A stretch of 64,000 nt of DNA from Anaerotruncus massiliensis (ex Togo et al. 2026). Its GTDB lineage: Bacteria > Bacillota > Clostridia > Oscillospirales > Ruminococcaceae. The translations under genes and the position numbers were made by a program. The number at the start of each line of letters is the position of its first letter. Positions within the stretch are counted from its first letter, which is position 1. The stretch spans positions 2,232,541-2,296,540 of the forward strand of contig NZ_LT962687.1 of assembly GCF_900199635.1 (NCBI RefSeq). Reading direction: 5' to 3'. The notes beneath the pieces were generated by a model, which saw nothing but the letters and a program-made list of their open reading frames with translations, ran no database searches and was not told the DNA's origin. Of this stretch, positions 53,269-61,646 are shown piece by piece.

Positions 53269-54969
53269 TTGGCCTACCGGGACTTGCAGGCATTCATCGC
53301 CGCGCTCGAAAAGCGCGGCGAACTCATGCGGATTTCCGCGCCCGTCTCCCCCATCCTGGAGATCACCGAAATCGCCGGCCGCGTCATGAAGCGCGGCGGC
53401 CCGGCCCTTCTCTTCGAGCGGGTCGAGGGCTCCGATTTCCCCCTGCTCATCAACGCGATGGGCTCCGACGCACGCATGGCGCTCGCGCTGGGCGCCGAAA
53501 GCCTCGACGAAATCGGCGGCGACGTGGCCCGCTACCTCGATTTCGGCAACTACACCTCTCTCGGAAACCTCGTCCGCTTCGCCCCTCGTCTCCCGCGCCT
53601 TGCCGCCTGCTTTCCCCACCGGCGCCGCCTGCGCCTTACCCGCCCGCCCTGCCAGCAGGTGATCGAGCGGGAGCCCGACCTCTCGGCGCTGCCGGTGCTC
53701 CACTGCTGGCCGCAGGACGGCGGCCGCTTCTTCACCCTGCCGCTCGTCTTCACGAAGCTGCCGGGCGCGCGGACGCAGAACTGCGGCATGTACCGGATGC
53801 AGGTGCTCGATAAGACCTCCACCGCCATGCACTGGCACAAGCACAAGGACGGCTCTGCCATCTATGAGGCGTGGCGGGCGCGGGGCGGGAAAATGCCCGT
53901 CGCGGTCGCGCTCGGCTGCGGCCCCGAGATCACCTACGCCGCGACCGCGCCGCTGCCGCCCGGTCTCGACGAGATGCTGCTCGCGGGCTTCCTGCGCAGG
54001 CGGCCCGTCGCGCTGACAAAATGCGTCGCCAGCGACCTGTGGGTGCCGCGGGACGCGCAGTTCGTGCTCGAGGGATACGTCGACACCGAGGAGCCCCCCG
54101 TGTGGGAGGGCCCGTTCGGCGACCACACCGGCTACTACTCGCTGACCGACTGGTACCCCCGCTTCCACGTCACCTGCGTCACCCGCCGGAGAAACCCCGT
54201 CTACCCGGCGACCGTCGTGGGCAGGCCCCCGATGGAGGACTGCTATCTGGCGAAGGCCACCGAACGCATCTTCCTGCCCGTGCTGAAGCTGCAGATGCCC
54301 CAGCTGTGCGACCTCTGCCTCCCCTTCGAGGGGGTGTTCCACAACTGCGCGGTCGTCTCGGTCAGAAACGACTTCCCCGGCGCGGCGCGCACCGTCATGA
54401 ACGCGATGTGGGGGATGGGACAGATGCGCTACACCAAGCTGATCGTCGCGGTGGACGCGTCGGTCGACCCGCGGGACACCGGCGCAGTGCTCGCGGCGGT
54501 GCTCCAAAACGCCGATCCCGCGTCGGACTACCTCCTCTCGGACGGCCCGCTCGACGCGCTCGACCACTCGTCCGACCGCGCCCTCTACGGCGCGCGGCTG
54601 GGCGTCGACGCAACCGCGAAACCGGGCGTAACGCCCCGTCCGGGGCGTTACGCCCTCCTGCCGGTCCAAAAGCGCGCGCCGGGCGACGGCCGGGAGGCCG
54701 CGCTGGCCGCGCTCGAGGCGGAGGGCGTCTCGTTCGCCGTGGCGCTCGACGACACGGTGGACCTCGCCGACCGCTCGGAGGTGCTCTGGCGGGTCTTCAA
54801 CAACATCGACGCGGGGCGCGACCTCGTGGTGAAGGACGGGAAAATCGCGCTCGACGCGACGAAAAAGCTGCCGGGGGAGGGGCTCACCCGCCCCTGGCCG
54901 GACGACATCACGATGTCGCCGGAAATGGCCGCGCGGGTGGACGCGCGGTGGGAAGAATACGGATTCTGA
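53269..54969 (+). CDS. UbiD family decarboxylase
   Basis: 566 residues from TTG 53269 (AAAGGAGG at 9 bases); the longer frame upstream is promoter DNA. Prenylated-FMN enzyme that removes or adds CO2 on aromatic or alpha,beta-unsaturated acids. Motifs: EGPFGDHTGYYS, TVVGRPPMED and ATERIFLPVLKL (metal and prFMN region). First gene of ubiD-ubiA-ubiX-ABC, the gene set seen in late futalosine-type menaquinone synthesis (MqnL-like). A 32-base perfect palindrome lies in the coding sequence. Confidence 0.92.
   Translation: MAYRDLQAFIAALEKRGELMRISAPVSPILEITEIAGRVMKRGGPALLFERVEGSDFPLLINAMGSDARMALALGAESLDEIGGDVARYLDFGNYTSLGNLVRFAPRLPRLAACFPHRRRLRLTRPPCQQVIEREPDLSALPVLHCWPQDGGRFFTLPLVFTKLPGARTQNCGMYRMQVLDKTSTAMHWHKHKDGSAIYEAWRARGGKMPVAVALGCGPEITYAATAPLPPGLDEMLLAGFLRRRPVALTKCVASDLWVPRDAQFVLEGYVDTEEPPVWEGPFGDHTGYYSLTDWYPRFHVTCVTRRRNPVYPATVVGRPPMEDCYLAKATERIFLPVLKLQMPQLCDLCLPFEGVFHNCAVVSVRNDFPGAARTVMNAMWGMGQMRYTKLIVAVDASVDPRDTGAVLAAVLQNADPASDYLLSDGPLDALDHSSDRALYGARLGVDATAKPGVTPRPGRYALLPVQKRAPGDGREAALAALEAEGVSFAVALDDTVDLADRSEVLWRVFNNIDAGRDLVVKDGKIALDATKKLPGEGLTRPWPDDITMSPEMAARVDARWEEYGF
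54624..54655. repeat. perfect palindrome inside the UbiD gene
   Basis: 14-bp arms GGGCGTAACGCCCC (54624-54637) and GGGGCGTTACGCCC (54642-54655) with loop GTCC. In frame, encoding about eleven residues near position 455. Could be an inserted palindromic element. Confidence 0.8.
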
Positions 54970-54987
54970 CGTGGAGGCGCCTTCGAT

Positions 54988-55860
54988 ATGGAACTCGCTC
55001 ATAAACTGATTCGGAAGCTGCGCGCCTACGGGACGCTCGTGATGTTCAGCCACACGATCTTCTCCCTCTCGTTCGGCGCCGTCGCCTTCCTCGCCGCGTC
55101 GAACGGCAGGCCGCGACTCTGGACGGCGGCGTGGGCCGCGCTCGCCTTCCTGTCGGCGCGCACGGGGGCCAACGCCCTCAACCGCGCGGTCGACGCGAAG
55201 ATCGACGCGAAAAACCCTCGCACCGCCGGACGGCAGATCCCGCGCGGCGAAATCTCCGTGCGCGAGACGGTCGCGCTTTCAGCCGCCTGCTTCGCGCTGC
55301 TCGTCGTGAGCGCCGCGATGCTGAACCCCCTCTGCCTGGTCCTCTCCCCCCTCGCCCTCCTGATGATGGCCTTCTACTCCTATACCAAGCGGTTCACCTG
55401 GCTCTGCCACCTCTTTCTGGGCGCGACCTGCGGCATCGCGCCGGTCGGCGCGTGGCTCGCTGTGACGGGGCGGTTTTCCCTGCCGCCGCTGCTGCTCGGC
55501 GCGGCCAACTGCCTGTGGACCGCCGGCTTCGACGTCATCTACGGCTGCCAGGACTATGACTTCGACCGGCAAAACGGCCTTCATTCGATCCCCGTGCGGT
55601 TCGGCGTGGCGGGCGCGCTGCATATCAGCACCGCGTTTCATGCCGCGGCGCTCGTCTGCCTCGCGGCCTTCCTCCTGCTGGAGCCGCATATGGGACTCCT
55701 CTTCGGCGCGGGGCTGCTCGCCGCCGCCGCCCTCATGGCGGTGCAGCACACAATGGTCTCCCCCCGGCGGCTTGAGGGGGTCAACGTCGCCTCCTACAGC
55801 ATGAGCCAGCTCACCAGCCTTGCGCTGCTGGTCTTCGGCATCCTCGACATCTACCTCTGA
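54988..55860 (+). CDS. UbiA family prenyltransferase
   Basis: 290 residues, 8-9 membrane helices. Both Asp-rich motifs are present: NRAVDAKIDAKNPRT and DYDFDRQNGLHSIP. Attaches a polyprenyl chain to an aromatic acid in the membrane. Together with the UbiD and UbiX neighbours it matches MqnP of the futalosine menaquinone pathway; alternatively it uses 1,4-dihydroxy-2-naphthoate like MenA/DmkA. 18 bp after ubiD; ubiX follows after 13 bp. Confidence 0.92.
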   Translation: MELAHKLIRKLRAYGTLVMFSHTIFSLSFGAVAFLAASNGRPRLWTAAWAALAFLSARTGANALNRAVDAKIDAKNPRTAGRQIPRGEISVRETVALSAACFALLVVSAAMLNPLCLVLSPLALLMMAFYSYTKRFTWLCHLFLGATCGIAPVGAWLAVTGRFSLPPLLLGAANCLWTAGFDVIYGCQDYDFDRQNGLHSIPVRFGVAGALHISTAFHAAALVCLAAFLLLEPHMGLLFGAGLLAAAALMAVQHTMVSPRRLEGVNVASYSMSQLTSLALLVFGILDIYL

Positions 55861-55873
55861 AAGAAGGGCTTCT

Positions 55874-56443
55874 ATGGAAACCTACATCATCGGGATCACC
55901 GGCGCGAGCGGGAGCGCCTACGCGCTGCGCATCTCGGACGCCCTGCTGGAAAGCGGCGCGGCCCTGCGGGTCGTCGCCACCGATACCGGCCGCCGGGTGC
56001 TGGAATATGAGACGGGCGTATCGCTCGAACGCTGGTCCGGGGAACGCCCCAACGCCGTGCTCGAGGACAACGCCGACCTCTTCTCCCCGCTCGCGAGCGG
56101 CTCGCGGCGGTTCGCGGGGATGGTGGTCGCGCCCTGCTCGATGTCGACGCTCGGCAGGCTCGCGTGCGGCGTCACGACCGACCTGCTCACCCGGGCGGCG
56201 GACGTCATGCTCAAGCAGCGGCGGCCCCTCCTGCTGGTGCCGCGCGAAACGCCGCTCACCTCGATCCACCTGCAAAACATGCTGACGCTCAGTCAGTGCG
56301 GCGCGACGATCCTGCCCGCGATGCCCGCGTTTTACCACCGCCCCCGGACGGTCGACGACCTTGTCTCCTTCGTGGCGGGCCGGGCGCTCGACTGCCTGGG
56401 CGTTGAAAACCATCTATATCAGCGTTGGAGGGAAGAACCATGA
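55874..56443 (+). CDS. UbiX family flavin prenyltransferase
   Basis: 189 residues from ATG 55874 (SD AAAGAAGG). Makes prenylated FMN from FMN and dimethylallyl phosphate, the cofactor of the UbiD encoded upstream. Motifs GITGASGSAYA, APCSMSTLGRLACG and RETPLTSIHLQNM are conserved. Its stop overlaps the start of the next gene (ATGA). Confidence 0.94.
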   Translation: METYIIGITGASGSAYALRISDALLESGAALRVVATDTGRRVLEYETGVSLERWSGERPNAVLEDNADLFSPLASGSRRFAGMVVAPCSMSTLGRLACGVTTDLLTRAADVMLKQRRPLLLVPRETPLTSIHLQNMLTLSQCGATILPAMPAFYHRPRTVDDLVSFVAGRALDCLGVENHLYQRWREEP

Positions 56444-57375
56444 AAAAAACCATTTTGAAGCGCGCCGCGGCCCTGTTGCTCGCGGCGCTCGCCGCGGCGG
56501 GGCTCGCCGCGTGCGGCAGACAGCCCGAGCCCGATACGCTGCGCATCGGCGTCATGTATTCGTCCGACATCATCCCGCTGGCGGTCATGAAGGACCAGAA
56601 GCTCGATGAAAAGCAGGGCGTCGTCCTCGACATGCAGGTCTTCTCCTCCGCCAAGGACCGCGACGCGGCGCTGCAGGCGGGCGAGCTCGACGGGGTGTTC
56701 ACCGATTTCATCGGCGCGTGCATCTACCAAAACGCCGGGCTCGACGTGAAGATCACCGGCATGACCGACGGCGACTACCTGCTGCTCGCCGGTCCGGATT
56801 CCGGCGTCACGACGCTCGCGGACGCCGCCGGGAAATCGATCGCGATTTCGGAAAACACGCTGATCGAATACGCGCTTGACTACATCCTTACGCAGGAGGG
56901 GTACGGCGCGGACTACCTCAAAAAGGAGGTCGTCCCCCGCATCCCCGACCGCCTTGAGATGCTGCGCAGCGGCGAGGTCGACCTCTGCCTGCTGCCCGAG
57001 CCGTTCGCGACCCTCGCCCTCACCGACGGCGCCGTCGAGCTCGGCAGCGCCAACACGGCGGGGCTCTATCCCGCCGTCTCCGCCTTCACCCAGTCGGCGA
57101 TCGACGGGAAGGCCGGCGCGATCAGAAAGTACTACGCCGCCTACGACGAGGCGGTCGACTACGTGAACAACACCCCCCTCTCGGAATACGAGCCGGTCGT
57201 GATCGCGGGCGCGGGCTTCCCAGAGGAGCTCGCGGGCAGAATCGAGCTGCCCGTCTTCCGCAAAAACGCGCTGCCCGACGCCGCCGTCCTCTCCGACGCG
57301 GTCGCCTGGGCCTCGGGCAAGGGGCTCTGCCCCGCTTCCCTCACCCCAGCCGACCTGCTCGGCGACCTCGGATAA
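56440..57375 (+). CDS. ABC transporter substrate-binding lipoprotein (NMT1/SsuA type)
   Basis: 311 residues from ATG 56440. Lipobox LAAC, then a two-lobe periplasmic-binding fold with GELDGVFTDFIGACIYQN and GEVDLCLLPEPFATLAL, typical of the NMT1/SsuA/ThiY group that binds sulfonates, pyrimidines or aromatic acids. MqnA and MqnD share this fold, but this protein is exported and has ATPase and permease partners, so it is a transporter part. Coupled to ubiX, which suggests that it imports a quinone precursor. Confidence 0.88.
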   Translation: MKKTILKRAAALLLAALAAAGLAACGRQPEPDTLRIGVMYSSDIIPLAVMKDQKLDEKQGVVLDMQVFSSAKDRDAALQAGELDGVFTDFIGACIYQNAGLDVKITGMTDGDYLLLAGPDSGVTTLADAAGKSIAISENTLIEYALDYILTQEGYGADYLKKEVVPRIPDRLEMLRSGEVDLCLLPEPFATLALTDGAVELGSANTAGLYPAVSAFTQSAIDGKAGAIRKYYAAYDEAVDYVNNTPLSEYEPVVIAGAGFPEELAGRIELPVFRKNALPDAAVLSDAVAWASGKGLCPASLTPADLLGDLG

Positions 57376-57380
57376 GCGCG

Positions 57381-58124
57381 ATGCTGGAAGTTGAAAACCT
57401 CACGGCGCGCTACCCGCGCGCGAGCCGCCCGGTCATCGACGGGCTCTCCTTCTCCCTCGGGGAAGGGGGGCTGCTTGCACTGCTCGGGCCGTCCGGCTGC
57501 GGCAAGACGACGCTACTGAACCTGCTGGCCGGGGTGCTCCCACCCACGGGCGGGAGCGTCCGCTTCTGCGGCGCACCCCTCTCCCCGCGTGATACCGCCA
57601 TCGGCCTCATCCCCCAGAACTACGGCCTGCTCCCCTGGAAGACGGTGCGGGAGAACTGCCTTTTCTGCGCGCGGCTGCGCGGCGCGTCCGGCGAAAGGGA
57701 GCTTGACGCCCTCTGCGCGCGGCTGGGCATCGGCGGCCTGCTCGACCGCTACCCGCGCGAATTAAGCGGCGGGCAGGCGCAGCGGGCGGCGCTGGCGCGC
57801 GCGCTGCTCATGAAGCCGCGCCTGCTGCTGATGGACGAACCCTTCGCCGCGCTCGACGCGGCGGCGGCCGACCGCGCCAGGCGGCTCTGCTTCGAGCTCT
57901 GGCGGGATTCGGGCGCAACGGCGGTCGTGGTGACCCACCGCCCGGAGGAGGCGCTCTACCTCGCGGGCCAGATCGCCGTCATGGGAAAGGGCGGGCGCTT
58001 TACCCGCCTCCTGGAGAACCCCTGGCAGGGCCTGCCCGAGCCGGGCGGCCCCTATTTCGAGGCGTTCTCCCACGAGCTGCGGCGGGAAATCCTGCTCGCC
58101 GCCGGAGAGGAGGCCGCGTCATGA
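57381..58124 (+). CDS. ABC transporter ATP-binding protein
   Basis: 247 residues. Walker A GPSGCGKTT, signature ELSGGQAQRAALARAL, Walker B LLLMDEPFAALD, and the switch His in VTHRPEEAL. SsuB/TauB-like importer ATPase. Begins 5 bp after the binding-protein gene and overlaps the permease gene by 4 bp. Confidence 0.95.
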   Translation: MLEVENLTARYPRASRPVIDGLSFSLGEGGLLALLGPSGCGKTTLLNLLAGVLPPTGGSVRFCGAPLSPRDTAIGLIPQNYGLLPWKTVRENCLFCARLRGASGERELDALCARLGIGGLLDRYPRELSGGQAQRAALARALLMKPRLLLMDEPFAALDAAAADRARRLCFELWRDSGATAVVVTHRPEEALYLAGQIAVMGKGGRFTRLLENPWQGLPEPGGPYFEAFSHELRREILLAAGEEAAS

Positions 58125-58861
58125 AAAAGACGGGCGCCTTCCTGCTCGGCTTCGCGGCGGTCAACCTGCTCTGGCTGGCCGCCGCCGCGCTGCTCGACAC
58201 CCGCGCGCTGCCCGGCCCCGCGGAGGTGTACGCCCACTTTGGGGACGTGCTCGCCGCGGGCGTCTTCCGCCACATCGGCGCGAGCCTCTGGCGGGTGTTC
58301 GCGGGGCTTTTCCTCGCGCTCGCGGTCGGGGTGCCGGTCGGCCTGCTGATGGCCGCCTCCCCCCGTTGGAACGCCCTGCTCCACCCGGTCGTCTACTTCT
58401 CCTACCCCGTCCCCAAGACCGCCCTGCTGCCCGTCGCGATGCTCCTTTTCGGCCTGCGGGACGGCTCGAAGATCCTCATCATCCTGCTGACCGTCCTCTT
58501 CCAGGTGATCGTCGCCACGCGGGACGCGGCCCGGGCCGTCGACCCCGGCCTCTACCAGGTGGCCGTCAGCGCAGGGGCCTCGCGCGGCCGCCTGCTCGGA
58601 CAGATCACGCTTCCCGCCGTGCTGCCCGAGCTCTTCACCAGCCTGCGCATCGGCGTGGGCACCGCGCTGGCCGTCCTCTTCATCGTCGAGGCGTACGGCA
58701 CCCGCGCGGGGATCGGCTACTACATCCTCGACGCATGGAGCCGCATCGACTACCTCGAAATGTACGGCGGCATCGTCGTGATCTCGGTGGTGGGCGCGGC
58801 GCTCTTTCTGGCCGTCGACCTGCTCGCGCGGCGGCTCTGCCGCTGGAAGGAGCCGTCCTGA
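58121..58861 (+). CDS. ABC transporter permease (SsuC/BPD type)
   Basis: 246 residues, six membrane helices, with the EAA-type loop VAVSAGASRGRLLGQITLPAVLPEL that contacts the ATPase. Starts in ATGA overlap with the ATPase gene. Last gene of the ubiD-ubiA-ubiX-ABC operon. Confidence 0.94.
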   Translation: MKKTGAFLLGFAAVNLLWLAAAALLDTRALPGPAEVYAHFGDVLAAGVFRHIGASLWRVFAGLFLALAVGVPVGLLMAASPRWNALLHPVVYFSYPVPKTALLPVAMLLFGLRDGSKILIILLTVLFQVIVATRDAARAVDPGLYQVAVSAGASRGRLLGQITLPAVLPELFTSLRIGVGTALAVLFIVEAYGTRAGIGYYILDAWSRIDYLEMYGGIVVISVVGAALFLAVDLLARRLCRWKEPS

Positions 58862-58972
58862 CCGGGCTCTACCGGGGATTCCACCAGCCGTTTACCCCGG
58901 TCGACCGTCATTCGCGTGCCAAACCCGGCGGCTTCTGGTATCATGAACACAATTACCAAAGGAGGGGCGCGG

Positions 58973-59380
58973 ATGGATTATAACCATATGGGGGACCTCA
59001 TCAGCAGCGTTCGGAAATCGAAAAACATGACGCAGAAGGAGCTCGCCGACCTGCTGCACGTGACGGACAAGGCGGTGTCCAAATGGGAGCGCGGAATCTC
59101 CTGCCCCGACATCGGCACCCTTCCCGCGCTCGCGGACATCCTCGGGATCTCGACCGACGAGCTGCTGCGCTGCCGCGGGCAGGCTCCCGCCGAAAACCGC
59201 GGCGCGCCCGCGGGGCGGGAGCTCCGCCGGACGGCCCTGCCGGTCCTCCGGGCGGTCGGACTCGCGATGGGCGTCGCCACACTGGTGCTTTCCGTGCTCG
59301 GGAAGCTGGACGGCCGGACAGCGGCCACCCTGCTGTCTATCGGCGTCACCTGCATCGGGATCGTGCAGCTGTCGGAGTAA
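58973..59380 (+). CDS. XRE family regulator with C-terminal membrane helices
   Basis: 135 residues from ATG 58973 (SD AAAGGAGGGG). HTH at residues 8-62 (MTQKELADLLHVTDKAVSKWERGISCPDIGTL is the usual Firmicute pattern). Two hydrophobic helices follow at about residues 88-108 and 115-133, so the protein is probably membrane-tethered. Such regulators often respond to envelope state; the target is unknown. It has its own SD and a terminator, and is separated from the ABC operon by 110 bp. Confidence 0.85.
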   Translation: MDYNHMGDLISSVRKSKNMTQKELADLLHVTDKAVSKWERGISCPDIGTLPALADILGISTDELLRCRGQAPAENRGAPAGRELRRTALPVLRAVGLAMGVATLVLSVLGKLDGRTAATLLSIGVTCIGIVQLSE

Positions 59381-59419
59381 TGTTATACAGTTGGTAATAT
59401 ATTCTATCATTTATCCCAT

Positions 59420-59458
59420 AAAAAGGGACGCAGCGGCAAGCCGCTGCGTCTCTTTTTT
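59420..59458. terminator. bidirectional terminator between XRE and RclA-like genes
   Basis: AGGGACGCAGCGG / CCGCTGCGTCTCTT hairpin with A run on one side and six T on the other, between convergent genes. Confidence 0.88.
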
Positions 59459-59483
59459 GGGGATATGAGGAGGTCAAAAGAAA

Positions 59484-60848
59484 TCAGGCGAAGAGGTCGT
59501 TGAGCGCCTCGCTCATCGTCGGGTGGGTGAAGACCTGCCTGCCGAGCACGGTATAGTCGGCGTCGAGGTCCATCGCGAGCTTGACGATGTTGATCATCTC
59601 GTAGCTCTCCTCGCAGAAGAGCATCGCGCCCAGGATCTTGTTGGTGTCCGCGTCGACGACCGCCTTGAGCAGGCCGACGGGGTGCTTCAGCACCTGCGCC
59701 TTGGGGATGGCGGCGGCCGGCAGGGTAAGGACCTTCACATTGCGGCCCGCCTCGCGCGCCTCCCTTTCGTTGAGGCCGACGCGGGAGAAGGAGGGGTCGA
59801 TGAAGACGCTGTAGGGGACGTTTTTACGCCTGGCGGCGTCGTAATCGCCGCCCGAAAGCTGCGACCAGACGATTCGGAAATCGTCGAGGGAGACGTAGGT
59901 GAACTGCAAGCCGCCCACAACGTCCCCCATCGCCCAGATGTTCGGGGCGGTGGTGCGCAGCTTTTCGTCCACCTTGACCGCGCCGCGCGGAGTCAGCTCG
60001 ACTCCCGCCTCGGCCGCGTTGAGGCCGTCGGTGTTGGGGCGGCGGCCGGTCGCGACGAGCACCGCGTCCGCCGCGAGCGTCTCTTCCGCGCCCTCCCGCG
60101 CGAAGGTCACCTCCGCGTGGTCGCCCGCGTCCGCGACCTTTTTGACCGCCGCGCCGATCTGGAAGGCGACGCCCTTTGCTTCGAGCGCCTTTTTGATTTC
60201 GGCGGCGATATCCGCGTCCTCGCGGGGCAGGAACACGGGCGCGCCCTCGAACACCGTGACCTGCGAGCCGAAGCCCGCGTAAATCGAGGCGAACTCGAGC
60301 CCGATGTAGCCTCCGCCGATGATTGCCAGCCGGCGGGGGAGCTTTTCAAGGTCCATGAGCCCCTCGCTCAGGTAGACGAACGGGTTCTCCCGGAGCCCCT
60401 CGATGGGCGGGACGACGGGGGTGGAGCCGGTGTTGATGAAGATCTGCTTCCCCTCGAGGACGAGCGTCTCCCCCCGGTCGGACACGACCCGCACCTGCGT
60501 CGGCGAAAGGAAGCTGCCCATGCCGTTGAAGACGGTGACGTTGGGGTTGCCGTCGAGCTTGTCAAAGTTCTTTTTGCGCAGCATGGCGGTCAGGCGGCGT
60601 TTCTCCTCGATGGCGGCGGCGTAGAACGCCTGCTTCTTCTCAAAGTCCGCGTTTCGGTGCCCGTGGGAGATGCCCGAACTGCGCACCAGCGATTTGGAGG
60701 GGATGCACCCCACGTTGATGCAGGTGCCCCCATACATCCTGTCGGATTTTTCGATCATTGCGACGGTTTTTCCGCTCGCGCCGAGTTTGCCCGCGAGGGT
60801 TTTGCCCCCCTTGCCGAAACCGATTACGATTGCGTCATACTGCTTCAC
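59484..60848 (-). CDS. RclA-like pyridine nucleotide-disulfide oxidoreductase
   Basis: 454 residues from GTG 60848 (GAAGG at 8 bases). FAD loop IVIGFGKGGKTLAGKLG, redox-active Cys43/Cys48 in GGTCINVGCIPSKSL, NAD loop IIGGGYIGLEFA, and the C-terminal active-site base in FTHPTMSEAL. The CINVGCIPSKSLV pattern is closest to RclA, a Cu(II)/reactive-oxygen or chlorine defence reductase, rather than lipoamide dehydrogenase. Follows the Rrf2 gene by 16 bp, in one transcript controlled by an Rrf2-type operator. Confidence 0.88.
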   Translation of the reverse strand: MKQYDAIVIGFGKGGKTLAGKLGASGKTVAMIEKSDRMYGGTCINVGCIPSKSLVRSSGISHGHRNADFEKKQAFYAAAIEEKRRLTAMLRKKNFDKLDGNPNVTVFNGMGSFLSPTQVRVVSDRGETLVLEGKQIFINTGSTPVVPPIEGLRENPFVYLSEGLMDLEKLPRRLAIIGGGYIGLEFASIYAGFGSQVTVFEGAPVFLPREDADIAAEIKKALEAKGVAFQIGAAVKKVADAGDHAEVTFAREGAEETLAADAVLVATGRRPNTDGLNAAEAGVELTPRGAVKVDEKLRTTAPNIWAMGDVVGGLQFTYVSLDDFRIVWSQLSGGDYDAARRKNVPYSVFIDPSFSRVGLNEREAREAGRNVKVLTLPAAAIPKAQVLKHPVGLLKAVVDADTNKILGAMLFCEESYEMINIVKLAMDLDADYTVLGRQVFTHPTMSEALNDLFA

Positions 60849-60864
60849 AAAAATGCCTTCTTTC

Positions 60865-61287
60865 TCAGCTCGTGTGTGGTCCGAATATTTTCCGGTCGAT
60901 GTCCGCGATGGTGATCTCCCCCAGCCTGCGGCGGCAGAGCTCGTCGAGGTCGGAATAGATGTCGTCCATGATGTCCCCCATGCCGGAGGCCACCAGGCAG
61001 GCCTTCTCCCGGTCGCCCGGCTTCCAGCAGGCGGATACCAGCCGGACGTCGACCGCCTCGTCGATGCGGCGGAGGGTGACCTCCGCGGGAGCCTTGATGA
61101 AATGGTATCCCCCGTCGACCCCCTCCTTGGTGGCGACGAGGCCCGCCTTCTTCAGCTTGGCCATCACCTTGCGCACCCGCGCCGGGTTGGTGCAGATGTT
61201 TTCGGCGAGCGCCTCGCTCGAGACGGTTTCCCCCTTGTGGTTGAGATAGACCAGCGCGTGCACCGCGATGGCGAATTCACTTGTCAT
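60865..61287 (-). CDS. Rrf2 family transcriptional regulator
   Basis: 140 residues. Winged helix with SSEALAENICTNPARVRKVMAKLKKAGLV and the family GVDGGYHF loop. Cysteines at 32, 87, 97 and 118 do not fit the IscR 2Fe-2S spacing, so a thiol switch is as likely as a cluster. Probably represses its own operon and the rhodanese operon through the shared inverted repeat CTAACTGTA / TACAGTTAG. SD GAGGAAA. Confidence 0.92.
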   Translation of the reverse strand: MTSEFAIAVHALVYLNHKGETVSSEALAENICTNPARVRKVMAKLKKAGLVATKEGVDGGYHFIKAPAEVTLRRIDEAVDVRLVSACWKPGDREKACLVASGMGDIMDDIYSDLDELCRRRLGEITIADIDRKIFGPHTS

Positions 61288-61312
61288 CTGTGTTTCCTCC
61301 TTATTGCATCCA

Positions 61313-61350
61313 CTAACTGTAATTGTACATCATACAGTTAGCGGAATCAA
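61313..61350 (-). promoter_or_regulatory. Rrf2 promoter with 9-bp inverted-repeat operator
   Basis: Minus strand: TTGATT (61350-61345), 17-bp spacer, TACAAT (61327-61322). CTAACTGTA (61313-61321) and TACAGTTAG (61333-61341) form a perfect 9-bp inverted repeat with an 11-bp spacer, bracketing the -10. The same geometry recurs at 63013-63041. Confidence 0.85.
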
Positions 61351-61646
61351 GAGGCAATCTGCCGCAGCCGCCGCAGAAGCCCTCCCAGCAGGACGAGATG
61401 CACCGCCAGAAGCGCGCCGTGCAAAAGCACGGTCCTTCCGGGGGCGAGCGCGCAGGCCAGCCCGCTCTGCTGGCGGGCGAGGACGGCAAGCTGGGAGGCG
61501 CCGTAGGCTGCGGAGACGGCCATGCAGAGAAGGGGCGGCGCGCGGTTGCCGCCCAGCTTCACCAGCGCGCCCGCGGCGAGCAGGACCGCGAGGGCCGCCG
61601 CCACGCCCGCGAAGGAGAGCAGGGTGCTCAGGACGAAGTGGGTCAT
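61347..61646 (-). CDS. small four-helix membrane protein of unknown function
   Basis: 99 residues, three to four hydrophobic helices, no catalytic motif. Its start overlaps the TlpA-like stop (ATGA). It is thus the last gene of the rhodanese operon and could be a membrane partner of the thioredoxin-like lipoprotein. I do not recognise the family. Confidence 0.7.
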   Translation of the reverse strand: MTHFVLSTLLSFAGVAAALAVLLAAGALVKLGGNRAPPLLCMAVSAAYGASQLAVLARQQSGLACALAPGRTVLLHGALLAVHLVLLGGLLRRLRQIAS

